Source of the DNA: Alphaproteobacteria bacterium
Lineage (GTDB): Bacteria > Pseudomonadota > Alphaproteobacteria > Rhizobiales > Hyphomicrobiaceae
NCBI GenBank assembly: GCA_019137195.1
Contig: JAGVSR010000148.1
Coordinates: forward strand, 87,675 to 151,674
Direction: 5' to 3'
DNA: 64,000 nt
Shown: piece by piece, positions 49,896 to 58,640 of the stretch
Position numbering within the stretch: position 1 is the stretch's first letter
Layout: the number at the start of each line of letters is the position of its first letter
Made by a program: the position numbers and the translations under genes
Notes under the pieces: model-generated
Told to the model about the DNA's origin: nothing
Databases searched by the model: none
What the model saw: the letters and a program-made list of their open reading frames with translations, nothing else

Positions 49896-50384
49896 TCAGG
49901 GCAGCACCATCTTCTCCTTGTACCTGCCGCCAAAGAGGGAGCTTGTCAGCTCGTCGAGCGTATACGTAGCGTCGCCTTTGGCACCCTTGAACTTGCCGGT
50001 GCCTCCCGTAATTTTGTAGACGTATTCCTTGAGGTGCGAGCCCTCTTCCCAGGTGACGAATTTCTGGTCGCCACCCTTGAAGGAGGTGGTGCAGGTCCCG
50101 CTCCCCTTGTAGCTGCCGTCGGGCAGATACTCGTACTTTCCTACGCAGTCGTCCGTATATTTCTGGGCTGCAGGATCGTCCGGGACTGAAACGCAACGGC
50201 CAGCGTAATCGACCAGCTTGTGTCCCTTCTCGACCTCCTTCTCGTCCCACTTGTCGCTCACACACGCCATCACGCCGGCTTCTTCCACGATTTGACCCGC
50301 AATCGCACTGGCGTTGACGAGAATTAGCGCTGCGGGCAGGCATGCGAGCGAAGACGCGCGTTTTCCGATAGAGCCTTTTGACAT
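49896..50384 (-). CDS. Secreted protein of unknown function
   Basis: A 162-residue protein with a signal peptide (KRASSLACLPAALILVNASA, probable cleavage near AIAG/QIVEE). The mature part has four cysteines (ACVSDKW, GRCVSVPDD, DDCVGKYEYL, GTCTTSF) and a beta-rich end with TGGTGKFKGAKGDATYTLDE. AGGAGGAAATGAC precedes ATG at 50384, an excellent ribosome binding site. The string GTGKFKGAKG resembles beta-barrel or lipocalin-like secreted proteins, but I cannot name the family. Confidence 0.7.
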   Translation of the reverse strand: MSKGSIGKRASSLACLPAALILVNASAIAGQIVEEAGVMACVSDKWDEKEVEKGHKLVDYAGRCVSVPDDPAAQKYTDDCVGKYEYLPDGSYKGSGTCTTSFKGGDQKFVTWEEGSHLKEYVYKITGGTGKFKGAKGDATYTLDELTSSLFGGRYKEKMVLP

Positions 50385-50816
50385 GTCATTTCCTCCTATT
50401 GACCGGTCTGGAGCGGTTGTCTTCAAGCCTGCGAGAGCTCTCAACGGATCGAGGTCGCGCCGAGGGGAGCCTTGCTGCTCAGCGATGTGGGCCAAGGTCG
50501 TGCAATCTGCGGCGCATAACAGGTCAGCACGCGCTGTCGGGCAGGCTGCAAATGGGCGCGCGCGCCGCCGCGACTAGGGGGAGGAGGACGGCAGCGCGCG
50601 TACCGCAAGGCACGCCATGCCGAACTCAGGTGCGATGGCATGCATGCGAGACTTGCTGCACGAGGGGCTTCGTCGACTACGGTCATGAGGCTGGCCCTCC
50701 TGCTACAAGAACCGCACCGCGGGGACGACGTCACAATTGCTCCCTGGTGGGGGGCGGTCTAGTATCCAACGGTATCCAACCGCTTCGAGAGGCAGCGGTT
50801 AACCTGTTCAAGTTCA
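50385..50816. other. Divergent promoter region between a secreted protein and a TolB/TPR protein
   Basis: About 430 bases. The direct repeat GTATCCAAC occurs twice 10 bases apart (near 50763 and 50773), close to the downstream gene; it could be an operator. No gene was recognised. Confidence 0.35.
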
Positions 50817-52475
50817 TTGGTTTTGCTCGTGGGCACAGGTGCGCACGTTTGGAACGAGGACGAGCTGCGTGCCATCCGCCTGCAGGTCGATCGCATTCTC
50901 GCGAGCGAGGCGTTCGCCAAGTCGCGACGGCGCCGGACGTTCTTAAGCTACATCGTAGACGAGACGCTTGCCGGGCGTGGTGAGCGGCTCAAGGGCTATA
51001 CCGTGGGCATCGAGGTATTCGACCGTGAGGCCTCATTCGACGCATCGGTGGACCCTGTGGTGCGCATCGAGGCTAGCCGTCTGCGCGACAAGCTGCGTGC
51101 GTACTATGCCCGTGAGGGCGCACACGATCCCATCCGTATCGACCTTCCCAAGGGAAGCTATGCGCCACTGATCGAGTTCCGCGAGGCGGTCGCGCTTGAG
51201 CCTGCCCTTGCCAACGAAACTCATTCTGGCGTCGTGACCGAGGCAACGAGAGTGCCTTCGGCGATGACGCCCATCAGCGCACGGCCTTCGATCGCGGTGC
51301 TGCCGTTCATCAACATGAGCGCTAATCGCGCGGACGACTATCTCAGCGATGCGATCACCGAGAACGTCATCACCGCGCTATCGCGCTTCCGCGACCTCGC
51401 CGTCGCCGCCAGCCACTCTGTCTTCTCCTACAAGAGCAAGGGAGGCCAAATTCCAGAGATTGCACGCGAGCTCGGCGTGAGGTTCGTGCTGGAAGGCAGC
51501 GTGCAGAAGTCGAAGGAACGGGTGACCATCACCGCACAGCTCATTGACGGGGGCACGGGAGCTCACTTCTGGGCCGAACGCTTCGATCGATCGTTCGGTG
51601 ACCTGCTCGCCGTCCTCGATGAGGTGACAGAGAATATTGTCGGCCGGTTGGGCTCACCCTATTGCGGTCGCGTGGGCAAGGCGTGGCGAGGACAGACCGA
51701 CACTGCCCCTCCCGACCGGCTGCGTGCGTACGATCATTTTCTGGCCGGGCTCGACATCTTCGACGACTGGGCGCCCGGATGTATGCCCAAGGCGCGGGCG
51801 CACTTCTTGAGGGCCATCGAGCTTGATCCGGCCTTCGGCAAGGCCTATGCGAAGATCGCATTCTCGCACACCATTGACGCCTGGCTCGGATGGAGCGAGG
51901 ACGCGGCCCACTCGCTTGCCGAGGCTCAGAAGTTCGCCACGCTCGCCATCACGCGCGACGACGACGAAGCCTGGGGTCACTGGGCCATAGGCTACAACAG
52001 CTTGTTTATCGGGCAGCACGAGCGCGCGATCGCCGGCTACCGGCGGGCGCTCGAGCTCAATCCGAATGATCCCGATATCATGAACGATTTCGGCCTTTGT
52101 CTAAGCTGCTGCGGACGCTCCAACGAAGCGGTCACGGCCGTGCAAAAGGCGATGCAGCTCAATCCGCATTATCCGGATTGGTGGCTCGCCGCGGTGGGAC
52201 AGGTCTATTTCGATGCACGCCATTACAAAGAAGCGATTGCCGCGCTTGAACGCGCGCAAGCGGTGAAGATGACCGTCAATCACCTCTATCTTGCGGCGAG
52301 CTACGCAGCCCTTGACGAGATGACGCGGGCGCGGGCGGCGATCGACAACGTTCGCGCGCTCGACCCGGCAGTCACGCTCTCCAGCATCGCGTTCGGCTTT
52401 CTCGACCTCTACAAGAAGGCTGCGGACCGCGAGCACTTGCGCATGAACCTTGCCAAGGCCGGGCTGCTGGAGTGA
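50817..52475 (+). CDS. TolB-like and TPR-repeat protein of the cyclase-associated type
   Basis: A 552-residue soluble protein. The N-terminal region (RILASEAFAKSRRRRTFLSY then FDREASFDASVDPVVRIEAS) is found ahead of TolB-like domains in many alphaproteobacterial proteins. The middle SIAVLPFINMSANRADDYLS and GVRFVLEGSVQKSKERVTIT is the TolB-N-like fold typical of class III adenylate cyclase and CadC-type regulators, and the C-terminal half is TPR (ERAIAGYRRALELNPNDPDI; NEAVTAVQKAMQLNPHYPDW). No cyclase or winged-helix domain is present, so signalling is probably by protein contact. The start is unclear: TTG at 50817 or GTG at 50829; no strong ribosome binding site. Confidence 0.72.
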   Translation: MVLLVGTGAHVWNEDELRAIRLQVDRILASEAFAKSRRRRTFLSYIVDETLAGRGERLKGYTVGIEVFDREASFDASVDPVVRIEASRLRDKLRAYYAREGAHDPIRIDLPKGSYAPLIEFREAVALEPALANETHSGVVTEATRVPSAMTPISARPSIAVLPFINMSANRADDYLSDAITENVITALSRFRDLAVAASHSVFSYKSKGGQIPEIARELGVRFVLEGSVQKSKERVTITAQLIDGGTGAHFWAERFDRSFGDLLAVLDEVTENIVGRLGSPYCGRVGKAWRGQTDTAPPDRLRAYDHFLAGLDIFDDWAPGCMPKARAHFLRAIELDPAFGKAYAKIAFSHTIDAWLGWSEDAAHSLAEAQKFATLAITRDDDEAWGHWAIGYNSLFIGQHERAIAGYRRALELNPNDPDIMNDFGLCLSCCGRSNEAVTAVQKAMQLNPHYPDWWLAAVGQVYFDARHYKEAIAALERAQAVKMTVNHLYLAASYAALDEMTRARAAIDNVRALDPAVTLSSIAFGFLDLYKKAADREHLRMNLAKAGLLE

Positions 52476-53037
52476 GGCTCACGCTTATCGGATCAGCGTC
52501 AGCCACTGTTGCACGGCACGTGTCTCGCCGGTACGCGCGTCGCGATGGGCCAATTCGCGGGCCAAGGGGTGTCGCGAGATTGGGCCGGCCCAGAGAACAG
52601 GCCTCGGAGCCGATCGACTGGTCGCTCTTGGCCTCGCCGTCGTCGAGACGCATCCGTGAGTCAAGGTTGCCGCTGGCACACCCTCACACAGCTTGAGCCG
52701 GTGGCATCGCACCAATACGCATATTCTGCGCGTGCGATCGACGACCTCGAGGTCTGCTGGCGGCATGATGCGCGGGGCTGCGAGGCCGGTACCGGATTGG
52801 GTTCCGGCGAGGGGCAGGGTCACCGGGCATATCACGCACGTGTGGTGCGCTCGCGCCTCGCCGACCAGATTCGATGCGACGGAGCGACCGCCTCGCAGCG
52901 GTCAGCGGTTTGGCCGAACGACCGGACGTGCTGGAACGTGTGACGCTCCGCTCGACTTGAAGCGTTGTCTCGCGATAGGCTCGGCGTGTCGCAGGCTGTG
53001 CGTCAAGTTGAGAGCGAGAGCGGCGGTCGCGCGCGGC
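52476..53037. other. Intergenic region between convergent genes
   Basis: About 560 bases between the TPR protein and ubiG, both of which end toward it. It holds an imperfect inverted repeat (CTCGACTTGA near 52952 with TCAAGTTGAG near 53000). Open frames on both strands have no recognisable content. It may be a gene remnant or a spacer. Confidence 0.35.
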
Positions 53038-53829
53038 TCAGGCAGGCTTCGCGGCCGCCGCGACATAGTTCACGTCCGTGTCCGACGACAGGCGCCACTC
53101 GTCTGCGAGCGGGTGGTAGACGATGCCTGAGAAGCGCGGGGCCGCGAGGCCGGCTGCGGTCATCATGCCCGAGAGCTCATCGGGAGTGATGAAGCGGTCC
53201 CACTGGTGGGTACCCTGGGGCAACCAACGCAGCACGTACTCGGCGGCGACAATGGCGAGCGCGTACGACTTCAAATTTCGGTTCAAGGTCGAACAAACGA
53301 CGAGGCCGCCGGGGCGGCAGAGACCGGCACAGGTCGCCATGAAGGCGGTGGGGTCCGGGACGTGCTCGATGACCTCGAGGCAGAGCACGGCGTCGAACGA
53401 GCGGCCTTCGGCAAGGAGGTCCTCGGCGGTGCCGACGCGGTAGTCGATGTCGAGCCCCTGAGGGGCGGCGTGGTCGCGGGCTATGGCGACATTGAGCGCG
53501 CCGGGGTCGAGGCCCGTCACCTTGGCGCCCATGCGGTACATGGGCTCGGATACGAGGCCACCGCCGCAGCCGATGTCGAGGATCGTGAGATCCTTCAACG
53601 GTTTCAGGCCTCCGGCAGGGCGGCCGAAGTGGGCCAAGAGCTGGTCGCGGACGAACGAGATGCGAGGCGGTCCGATCTGGTGCAGGGGACGGAACTTTCC
53701 GTGCGGGTTCCACCATTCGGCGGACATGCGCTCGAAGCGCCCGACCTCGCGCTCGTCGAGGGTAACGCCGGTCGCGGACGCGCGCGCGTGGGCGGATGCG
53801 GCGTCGGATGAGGAGGCAGCCTGGGTCAT
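53038..53829 (-). CDS. ubiG: Ubiquinone biosynthesis O-methyltransferase UbiG
   Basis: UbiG performs both O-methylations of ubiquinone synthesis with S-adenosylmethionine. The family start EVGRFERMSAEWWNPHGKFR then PLHQIGPPRISFVRDQL is clear. The SAM-binding motif I is LTILDIGCGGGLVSEPMYRM, followed by VTGLDPGALNVAIARDHA and the post-motif FDAVLCLEVIEHVPDPTAFM. The late string QGTHQWDRFITPDELSGMM is diagnostic for UbiG. ATG at 53829 gives 263 residues, slightly longer than usual at the N-terminus. Confidence 0.95.
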   Translation of the reverse strand: MTQAASSSDAASAHARASATGVTLDEREVGRFERMSAEWWNPHGKFRPLHQIGPPRISFVRDQLLAHFGRPAGGLKPLKDLTILDIGCGGGLVSEPMYRMGAKVTGLDPGALNVAIARDHAAPQGLDIDYRVGTAEDLLAEGRSFDAVLCLEVIEHVPDPTAFMATCAGLCRPGGLVVCSTLNRNLKSYALAIVAAEYVLRWLPQGTHQWDRFITPDELSGMMTAAGLAAPRFSGIVYHPLADEWRLSSDTDVNYVAAAAKPA

Positions 53830-54101
53830 GGGCGCATAGGGCGTCCGGCTGGTTCGGTTGTCAATCGGGCTCGGGTGCAGATGGTCCCCTGGTCCGCGCC
53901 CCGTGTAGCCGGGCGGGGCGCTCTTGCGGTCAGAAACGGAGTTGCGGCGCGGGCTTGGCTCATGTAGAGGATGCGCCGTCCGGTGCGTCTCGCCCTTTGC
54001 GGGCGGCATTGCTGGCCGGACCGCTTGGATTGTCAGAGTTTTCACCGGCGCTCCGGTAGTTTGGGAGCCGGTCACGGAAGCTCCGTCACCCGGGCCCAGC
54101 T

Positions 54102-54176
<75 letters not shown>

Positions 54177-54460
54177 TCTAACTATCTGTTTGAATTCTGC
54201 ATTTATTGGAATGTGCCGTAGCGGCCGTGGCTCGTGATGGCGCGCTTGGTCGCCGGCGCGGTACTCAGTGGCGGACCGGCTCGACTTCGGGCGTTTCGGA
54301 TCCTGCCGGGCATGGATCAACCGTGCGCACCTGATGGTCCTGCCGTCCGAGATTTCCGGACCACACGAGCGAGGCAGGCGGTCGACGCCGGGCCGTCGCC
54401 CTCGACCGTGGCCCGCGACTTGCTACGGGCTTCGCAGTGTAAGCTCCGCTGGCAGGCAGC

Positions 54461-55684
54461 ATGCAGTCGAGTATCATTTTCGAACGCCCGAAGTGGCCCT
54501 TCTTGCGGCCCCAGTCCGGCCTCAAGGCACAGGCGCAGGCTCGCAACCCGGCGCGCTCGGTGCGGGCAGCCGTCTATAGGGAGCTTGCCAGCCTGGCTCC
54601 TGTCTGGGGGCAAGTCGAGCGCAACGGCGACCAGACCGTGTTCCAGACGTTCGAATTGTTCCGGGCTTGGGTGCAGCGCATCGCCGAACCTGCAGGGGTC
54701 GACTGGCTCGTGGTCGTGCTTCACGACGCGAAGACGGCGGCACCGCTCCTGATCCTGCCACTGATGGTTGTCGAGCAGGGTCCGCTCAAGGTCATCGAGT
54801 GCGCCGACCTCGGGGTCGCGGACTTCAACGGGCCGGTCGTCGCGCGCGGCATGGTGCCGTCCGCGGTGGACATGGCGGCCTACTGGGATGTGCTGAAGGC
54901 GGCGTTGCCGCCAGCCGACCTCGTGCGACTCTCCAAGCTGCCGGCGCGACTTGGGCGGGCGCGCAATCCACTCGTGCGGCTCCCCAACGTGCATCCCATG
55001 AAGCTCTCCAACTGGAAGGCCGATCTAGGTCGCGATTTTCCGGTTTGGCTCGACAGCAACGTGCCGGAGAAGCTTCGCGCCGATCTGGCGGTTCGGCGGC
55101 GCAAGCTCGGCAAGCGCGGCGTGATCACGTTCAAGGCGGCGGAGACGGAGGAGGAGGCAAACCGGTTCTTCGCTCAGCTTCTCGCCGAGCGACGCGAGCG
55201 GTTCGAGGCGTTGGGGCGGCGTGATCTCCTTGCCGACGAGAGCTATGCAGCGTTCTATCGGTCGCTGATCCGGCCCGGCGAGCCCGAAAGCCTCGCCGTG
55301 ATGCAGGCGCTGCTCGTCGGCGGCGAGATCGTCGCGACCGGCTATGGACTCGTCTACAACGAAGCCTTTCACATGATCTTCCCGGGGTTCGCGGGCAAGG
55401 GGTGGCGGAACTACTCGCCGGGTCTGCAGCTGTTTCTCGCCAGCATGGAGTGGGCTGCCGATCAGGGGCTCAAGCACTACGACTTCACAATCGGCGACGA
55501 AGGCTTCAAGCGCGATCTCGGAGCCGAGGAGCACCCGCTCTACGAGAAGCTCGCGGCGCTTTCGCATCGCGGACGGCGCACCGTTTATCTGGACCGCCTG
55601 CGACGGTTCGTGCGCCGCAATCCCATCATCGCGCGGGCGTTTGCCCGGGCGAGGGGCACCTACCACGAGGAGGCAGCGCGATGA
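54461..55684 (+). CDS. GNAT-fold acetyltransferase (BioF2/CelD-like)
   Basis: A 407-residue protein. The C-terminal half resembles the GNAT-related Acetyltransf_6 (BioF2-like, CelD/BcsL) domain: LAVRRRKLGKRGVITFKAAE, FFAQLLAERRERFEALGRRD, SLAVMQALLVGGEIVATGYG and GLKHYDFTIGDEGFKRDLGA. Such proteins often modify exopolysaccharides or cellulose. The next gene, an acyltransferase, overlaps its stop by ATGA, suggesting a shared task in surface glycan modification (inference). ATG at 54461 lacks a strong ribosome binding site. Confidence 0.8.
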   Translation: MQSSIIFERPKWPFLRPQSGLKAQAQARNPARSVRAAVYRELASLAPVWGQVERNGDQTVFQTFELFRAWVQRIAEPAGVDWLVVVLHDAKTAAPLLILPLMVVEQGPLKVIECADLGVADFNGPVVARGMVPSAVDMAAYWDVLKAALPPADLVRLSKLPARLGRARNPLVRLPNVHPMKLSNWKADLGRDFPVWLDSNVPEKLRADLAVRRRKLGKRGVITFKAAETEEEANRFFAQLLAERRERFEALGRRDLLADESYAAFYRSLIRPGEPESLAVMQALLVGGEIVATGYGLVYNEAFHMIFPGFAGKGWRNYSPGLQLFLASMEWAADQGLKHYDFTIGDEGFKRDLGAEEHPLYEKLAALSHRGRRTVYLDRLRRFVRRNPIIARAFARARGTYHEEAAR

Positions 55685-56892
55685 GCTCTGCCGTCGCCCA
55701 GGGTAGAGCGAGCGCAGGGACAGGCGCACATCGCTATCAAGTGCTCGATGCATGGCGCGGGCTTTGCGCGTGCCTCGTCACGGTCGTGCATATTCCGGTC
55801 GCGCATGGACTGCAGGCGACGGCCGTCTTTACCAGCATGCAGCTCTTCGTCGACTTCTTCTTCGTGCTGTCGGGGTTCGTGATCTTTCACGCCTATGGCA
55901 CCCGGATCGGCGACGGGCGACAGGCGGCGGGCTTCATGATCCGCCGCTTTGGCCGCGTGTGGCCGCTGCACGCGGCAGTGATCGCGGGCTTCGTCGCACT
56001 CGAGGTGCTGAAGGCCGTGATCGAGCGCGTCGCCCACTTGCCGCTCGACGGGGCGCCGTTCACAGGCAACCGCTCGCTCGAGACGCTCGTCTCAAATCTC
56101 ATGCTGACGCAGGCGTTCAACCTGCACGGCATGACGTCGTGGAACGGGCCGGCGTGGAGCATCGGTGTCGAGTTTTACACCTATGCGGTGTTCGCGCTTG
56201 CCGTGCTCGTGTTCGGCGCACGGGCCAGCGTTTTCGCTGCGCTGTCGCTCGCGGGGCTCGCGGGCGTGGTGGCGTTCAGTGACAGCTCGATGTTCACGAC
56301 GCACAGTTTCGGCTTTTTCCGCTGCCTCTACGGGTTCTTCTCCGGCGTGCTGGTGGCGATGCTGGTGGCGCGGTCGGCCGGTAGACCGATCTTGACGGCT
56401 TGGCTCGAGTGGCCGGTCGTGGCGCTACTCGCGGCATTCATCCTGACGACGGGAGCTGACCCCACGAGCCTCCTCGCGCCGGTCGTGTTCGCGGCCGTCA
56501 TCTACGTATTCGCGTTCGAGCAAGGTCCGGTATCGGCAGCGCTCAGGATGCCGTGGGCGCAGGCGCTGGGTCTCTGGTCGTACTCGATCTACATGGTGCA
56601 TATGCTGCTTTTTGCGGTGCTCAAGATCGGGTTTACGTTCCTCGCCAAGGCGGTGCCGTCGCTCGGGCTCACGGCGCCCGTCTTGTCACCCGTGAAACTC
56701 TGGACGCTGGGCTCGCCATGGCTCGATTCGGTGCTCGTTGCGGGCGAGCTTCTGCTCGTGATCGCGCTGGCGCGGACCACCTACGAACGGATCGAGGCGC
56801 CGGCCCGTCTCTGGTTCAACGCCCGGGCTTCTCGGTACGAGGCGGGTGGGCGCGTTGCCCGGTTCGTCATGGCCGCCGGGCGGGGTGCCTGA
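55681..56892 (+). CDS. Acyltransferase 3 family integral membrane protein
   Basis: A 403-residue O-acyltransferase of the OafA/NodX type with about ten membrane helices. YQVLDAWRGLCACLVTVVHI carries the catalytic-type histidine near the start. The helix-two region VDFFFVLSGFVIFHAYGTRI and the RRFGRVWPLHAAV motif are typical, and NGPAWSIGVEFYTYAVFALA is the conserved WSL/WSI element. These enzymes O-acetylate surface sugars. It is coupled by ATGA overlap to the GNAT-fold gene. Confidence 0.9.
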   Translation: MSSAVAQGRASAGTGAHRYQVLDAWRGLCACLVTVVHIPVAHGLQATAVFTSMQLFVDFFFVLSGFVIFHAYGTRIGDGRQAAGFMIRRFGRVWPLHAAVIAGFVALEVLKAVIERVAHLPLDGAPFTGNRSLETLVSNLMLTQAFNLHGMTSWNGPAWSIGVEFYTYAVFALAVLVFGARASVFAALSLAGLAGVVAFSDSSMFTTHSFGFFRCLYGFFSGVLVAMLVARSAGRPILTAWLEWPVVALLAAFILTTGADPTSLLAPVVFAAVIYVFAFEQGPVSAALRMPWAQALGLWSYSIYMVHMLLFAVLKIGFTFLAKAVPSLGLTAPVLSPVKLWTLGSPWLDSVLVAGELLLVIALARTTYERIEAPARLWFNARASRYEAGGRVARFVMAAGRGA

Positions 56893-57057
56893 CCGCGGGG
56901 TGCAATCGGCATCAGCCTTATTGCACCGGTGAAGACGTGGAGTGGCGCGGGCCGGCGGACGCCTCTTGCAGCCACGTTCGTTCGAATCTCACAGTATGCA
57001 CAACCGGCCTCCCGCGCTACCCTGCTCGGGCGGATCGAGCAAGCGCCGGGAGCGGGC

Positions 57058-57768
57058 ATGAGCTGGGACGAGAAGATCTACCGCTATTGCGAGCGCGCCG
57101 GCGATCCGGCGTTCTGGGCCGAGCCCGTCAACGCACTCACCAACGTCGCCTTTCTGATCGCAGCGGCAGTGTGTGCCGTCGCGTTCGCAAGGGCAGCGCG
57201 TGAGACACGCGGATGGGCCGAAGCGTGTCTCGTCCTGGTCGTGGCGGTGGTGGGCGTCGGCAGCTTTCTGTTCCACACCTACGCCACGCGCTGGGCGGCG
57301 ATCGCGGACACGGCACCGATCGGCATCTTCATGCTGGCATACTTCGCCTACGCGCTATGGCGGTTCGCCGGTGCGCCGTGGTGGCTGACGCTCGCGGGGC
57401 TCGGCGGCTTCGTTTGGTCATTGTCGGTGGCGCGCGGGGTCAACTGCACGGTGCCGTGGCTCGCCAAGTCGGCCGCGGTGCATCCTGGATGCCTCAACGG
57501 CAGCGTGGGGTACCTGCCGGCGCTCGTGGCGCTGGTGCTGATCGGTCTTTGGCTCGCCATCCGGCGGCATCCCGTGTGGCCGACGTTTGCCGTCGCCTCC
57601 GGCGTGCTGGCCGTCTCGCTCGCGTTCCGTACACTCGACTACGAGTTGTGTGAGCTGTTCTCTCTTGGCGGGCGGCACATAGGCACGCATTTCCTGTGGC
57701 ACCTCCTCAACGCGACAGTGCTGTACCTTCTGGTCCGCGGGGCAATACGGCACGGGCGGCCGACGTAG
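57058..57768 (+). CDS. Ceramidase-family integral membrane protein
   Basis: A 236-residue protein with about seven membrane helices that matches the alkaline ceramidase (CREST) family. YCERAGDPAFWAEPVNALTN at the start, GVGSFLFHTYATRWAAIADT (Ser, His and Asp of the putative zinc site) and HIGTHFLWHLLNATVLYLLV (His-x3-His of the C-terminal helix) are the family signatures. ATG at 57058 follows GGGAGCGGGC. Whether it acts on sphingolipids in this bacterium is not known; bacterial members may hydrolyse other amides. Confidence 0.83.
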   Translation: MSWDEKIYRYCERAGDPAFWAEPVNALTNVAFLIAAAVCAVAFARAARETRGWAEACLVLVVAVVGVGSFLFHTYATRWAAIADTAPIGIFMLAYFAYALWRFAGAPWWLTLAGLGGFVWSLSVARGVNCTVPWLAKSAAVHPGCLNGSVGYLPALVALVLIGLWLAIRRHPVWPTFAVASGVLAVSLAFRTLDYELCELFSLGGRHIGTHFLWHLLNATVLYLLVRGAIRHGRPT

Positions 57769-57957
57769 CTCACGAGGGCGATCGTGGTCCCTTCCGTCCC
57801 CCGGGGGGAACGGCGGTCCGAAGGATCGAGTGAGGGGCTACTTAATCGAGCGACTTGCAGCTCGCGGGGCCCTTGACCCCTGCCCGCGCTCCCGGGGGTA
57901 AATCGGGGCAGGTCGAGTCCGCTCGGGAACGTTGCCATGGCGCCGTCGATCCCGCAT

Positions 57958-58027
57958 AAGACCGGATACCGTCCGGCAGCAGCTCTGTCTCCGTTGGCCG
58001 TTCGTCGGCCGGACGGTATCCCATCTT
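57958..58027. repeat. Long imperfect inverted repeat upstream of tRNA-Leu
   Basis: The left arm AAGA-CC-GGATACCGTCCGGC (57958-57977) and the right arm GCCGGACGGTATCC-CA-TCTT (58008-58027) pair at 18 of 20 positions, around a 30-base spacer. It lies 39 bases before the tRNA. It may be a repetitive palindromic element or a stem in the tRNA precursor. Confidence 0.75.
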
Positions 58028-58066
58028 GATTGCGCGCGGTCGCCCCACCAGCGCCGCGCGCGACTT

Positions 58067-58152
58067 GCGGACGTGGTGGAACCGGTAGACACACAGGACT
58101 TAAAATCCTGAGCTCTCTGAGCGTGTGGGTTCGAGTCCCACCGTCCGCACCA
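58067..58152 (+). tRNA. tRNA-Leu (TAA)
   Basis: The acceptor stem GCGGACG pairs with CGTCCGC. The anticodon arm CAGGA-CTTAAAA-TCCTG gives anticodon TAA (codon TTA). The long variable arm (GAGCTCTCTGAGCGT region) is typical of leucine tRNAs. The T arm is GTGGG-TTCGAGT-CCCAC, and CCA is encoded at 58150-58152. It is the likely attachment site of the island that follows. Confidence 0.97.
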
Positions 58153-58209
58153 ATAATATCAATGAGTTATGTGCCGTTCTCTTTTCCTGCTCTGCTAGGA
58201 GAAGAGATT

Positions 58210-58229
58210 TAGCGACCAACTAGCGACCA
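58210..58229. repeat. Short direct repeats just inside the tRNA-Leu boundary
   Basis: TAGCGACCA occurs at 58210-58218 and 58221-58229, 11 bases apart, about 60 bases downstream of tRNA-Leu. Short repeats near a tRNA end can be integrase arm-binding sites or the relic of an integrase gene end. No integrase is present in the window. Confidence 0.4.
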
Positions 58230-58303
58230 CATTGGCGGGTGCATCTGCGAACACGTGACGCAAGTGCCGTGCAACTCGCGGAGAAGGAGGTGACAATCTG
58301 CGG

Positions 58304-58640
58304 TCAGAACAGCACCTTCTGATCGCCGGTCAGGTTTTGCTCGTCAGAGCTGGACGAGACTGAACGCATGGCGGCGGGATCGAAGCAATCGTCGCCGGGC
58401 TCGAGATTGGGAAAGCAGGTCGACGAACAGGGTTACGCTATACAGCTTGAATTCCTTCCGATACTCCTTGTCGTCGGGTGCGGGCGAGAACCCCAGCGGC
58501 GATCATCGCCAAGTTGCAGTTGTGGCACGCATGCGTTTCAGGGCGTCTGACCAGAATGAAAAGCTCGCGGGCACCCGCGGAACTGATTTCATTGAGCTTG
58601 CCGACTTGGCAACCAGTGAGAACATCGCATGACGGGAGCC
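58304..58640 (-). pseudogene. Frameshifted remnant of a minus-strand gene
   Basis: Reading the minus strand, coding-like sequence jumps frame twice. Near 58500-58620 it reads KLNEISSAGARELFILVRRP and then ETHACHNCNLAMIAA. Around 58410-58490 another frame gives FSPAPDDKEYRKEFKLYSVT. From 58428 to the stop at 58304 a third frame gives NLEPGDDCFDPAAMRSVSSS and SSDEQNLTGDQKVLF. All three pieces have GC-rich third codon positions, as real genes do. I do not recognise the parent protein. Its 5' part is missing, apparently replaced by the operon starting at 58629. Confidence 0.6.

Noticed and set aside
52485..52943. Open frames on both strands between the TPR protein and ubiG
   Set aside because: No ribosome binding site, no domain, and composition of non-coding GC-rich DNA.
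58294..58632. Plus-strand open frame ending in ATGA overlap with the first island gene
   Set aside because: Tempting as a fourth operon gene, but its arginine-rich content is poor while the minus strand reads as a frameshifted real gene.
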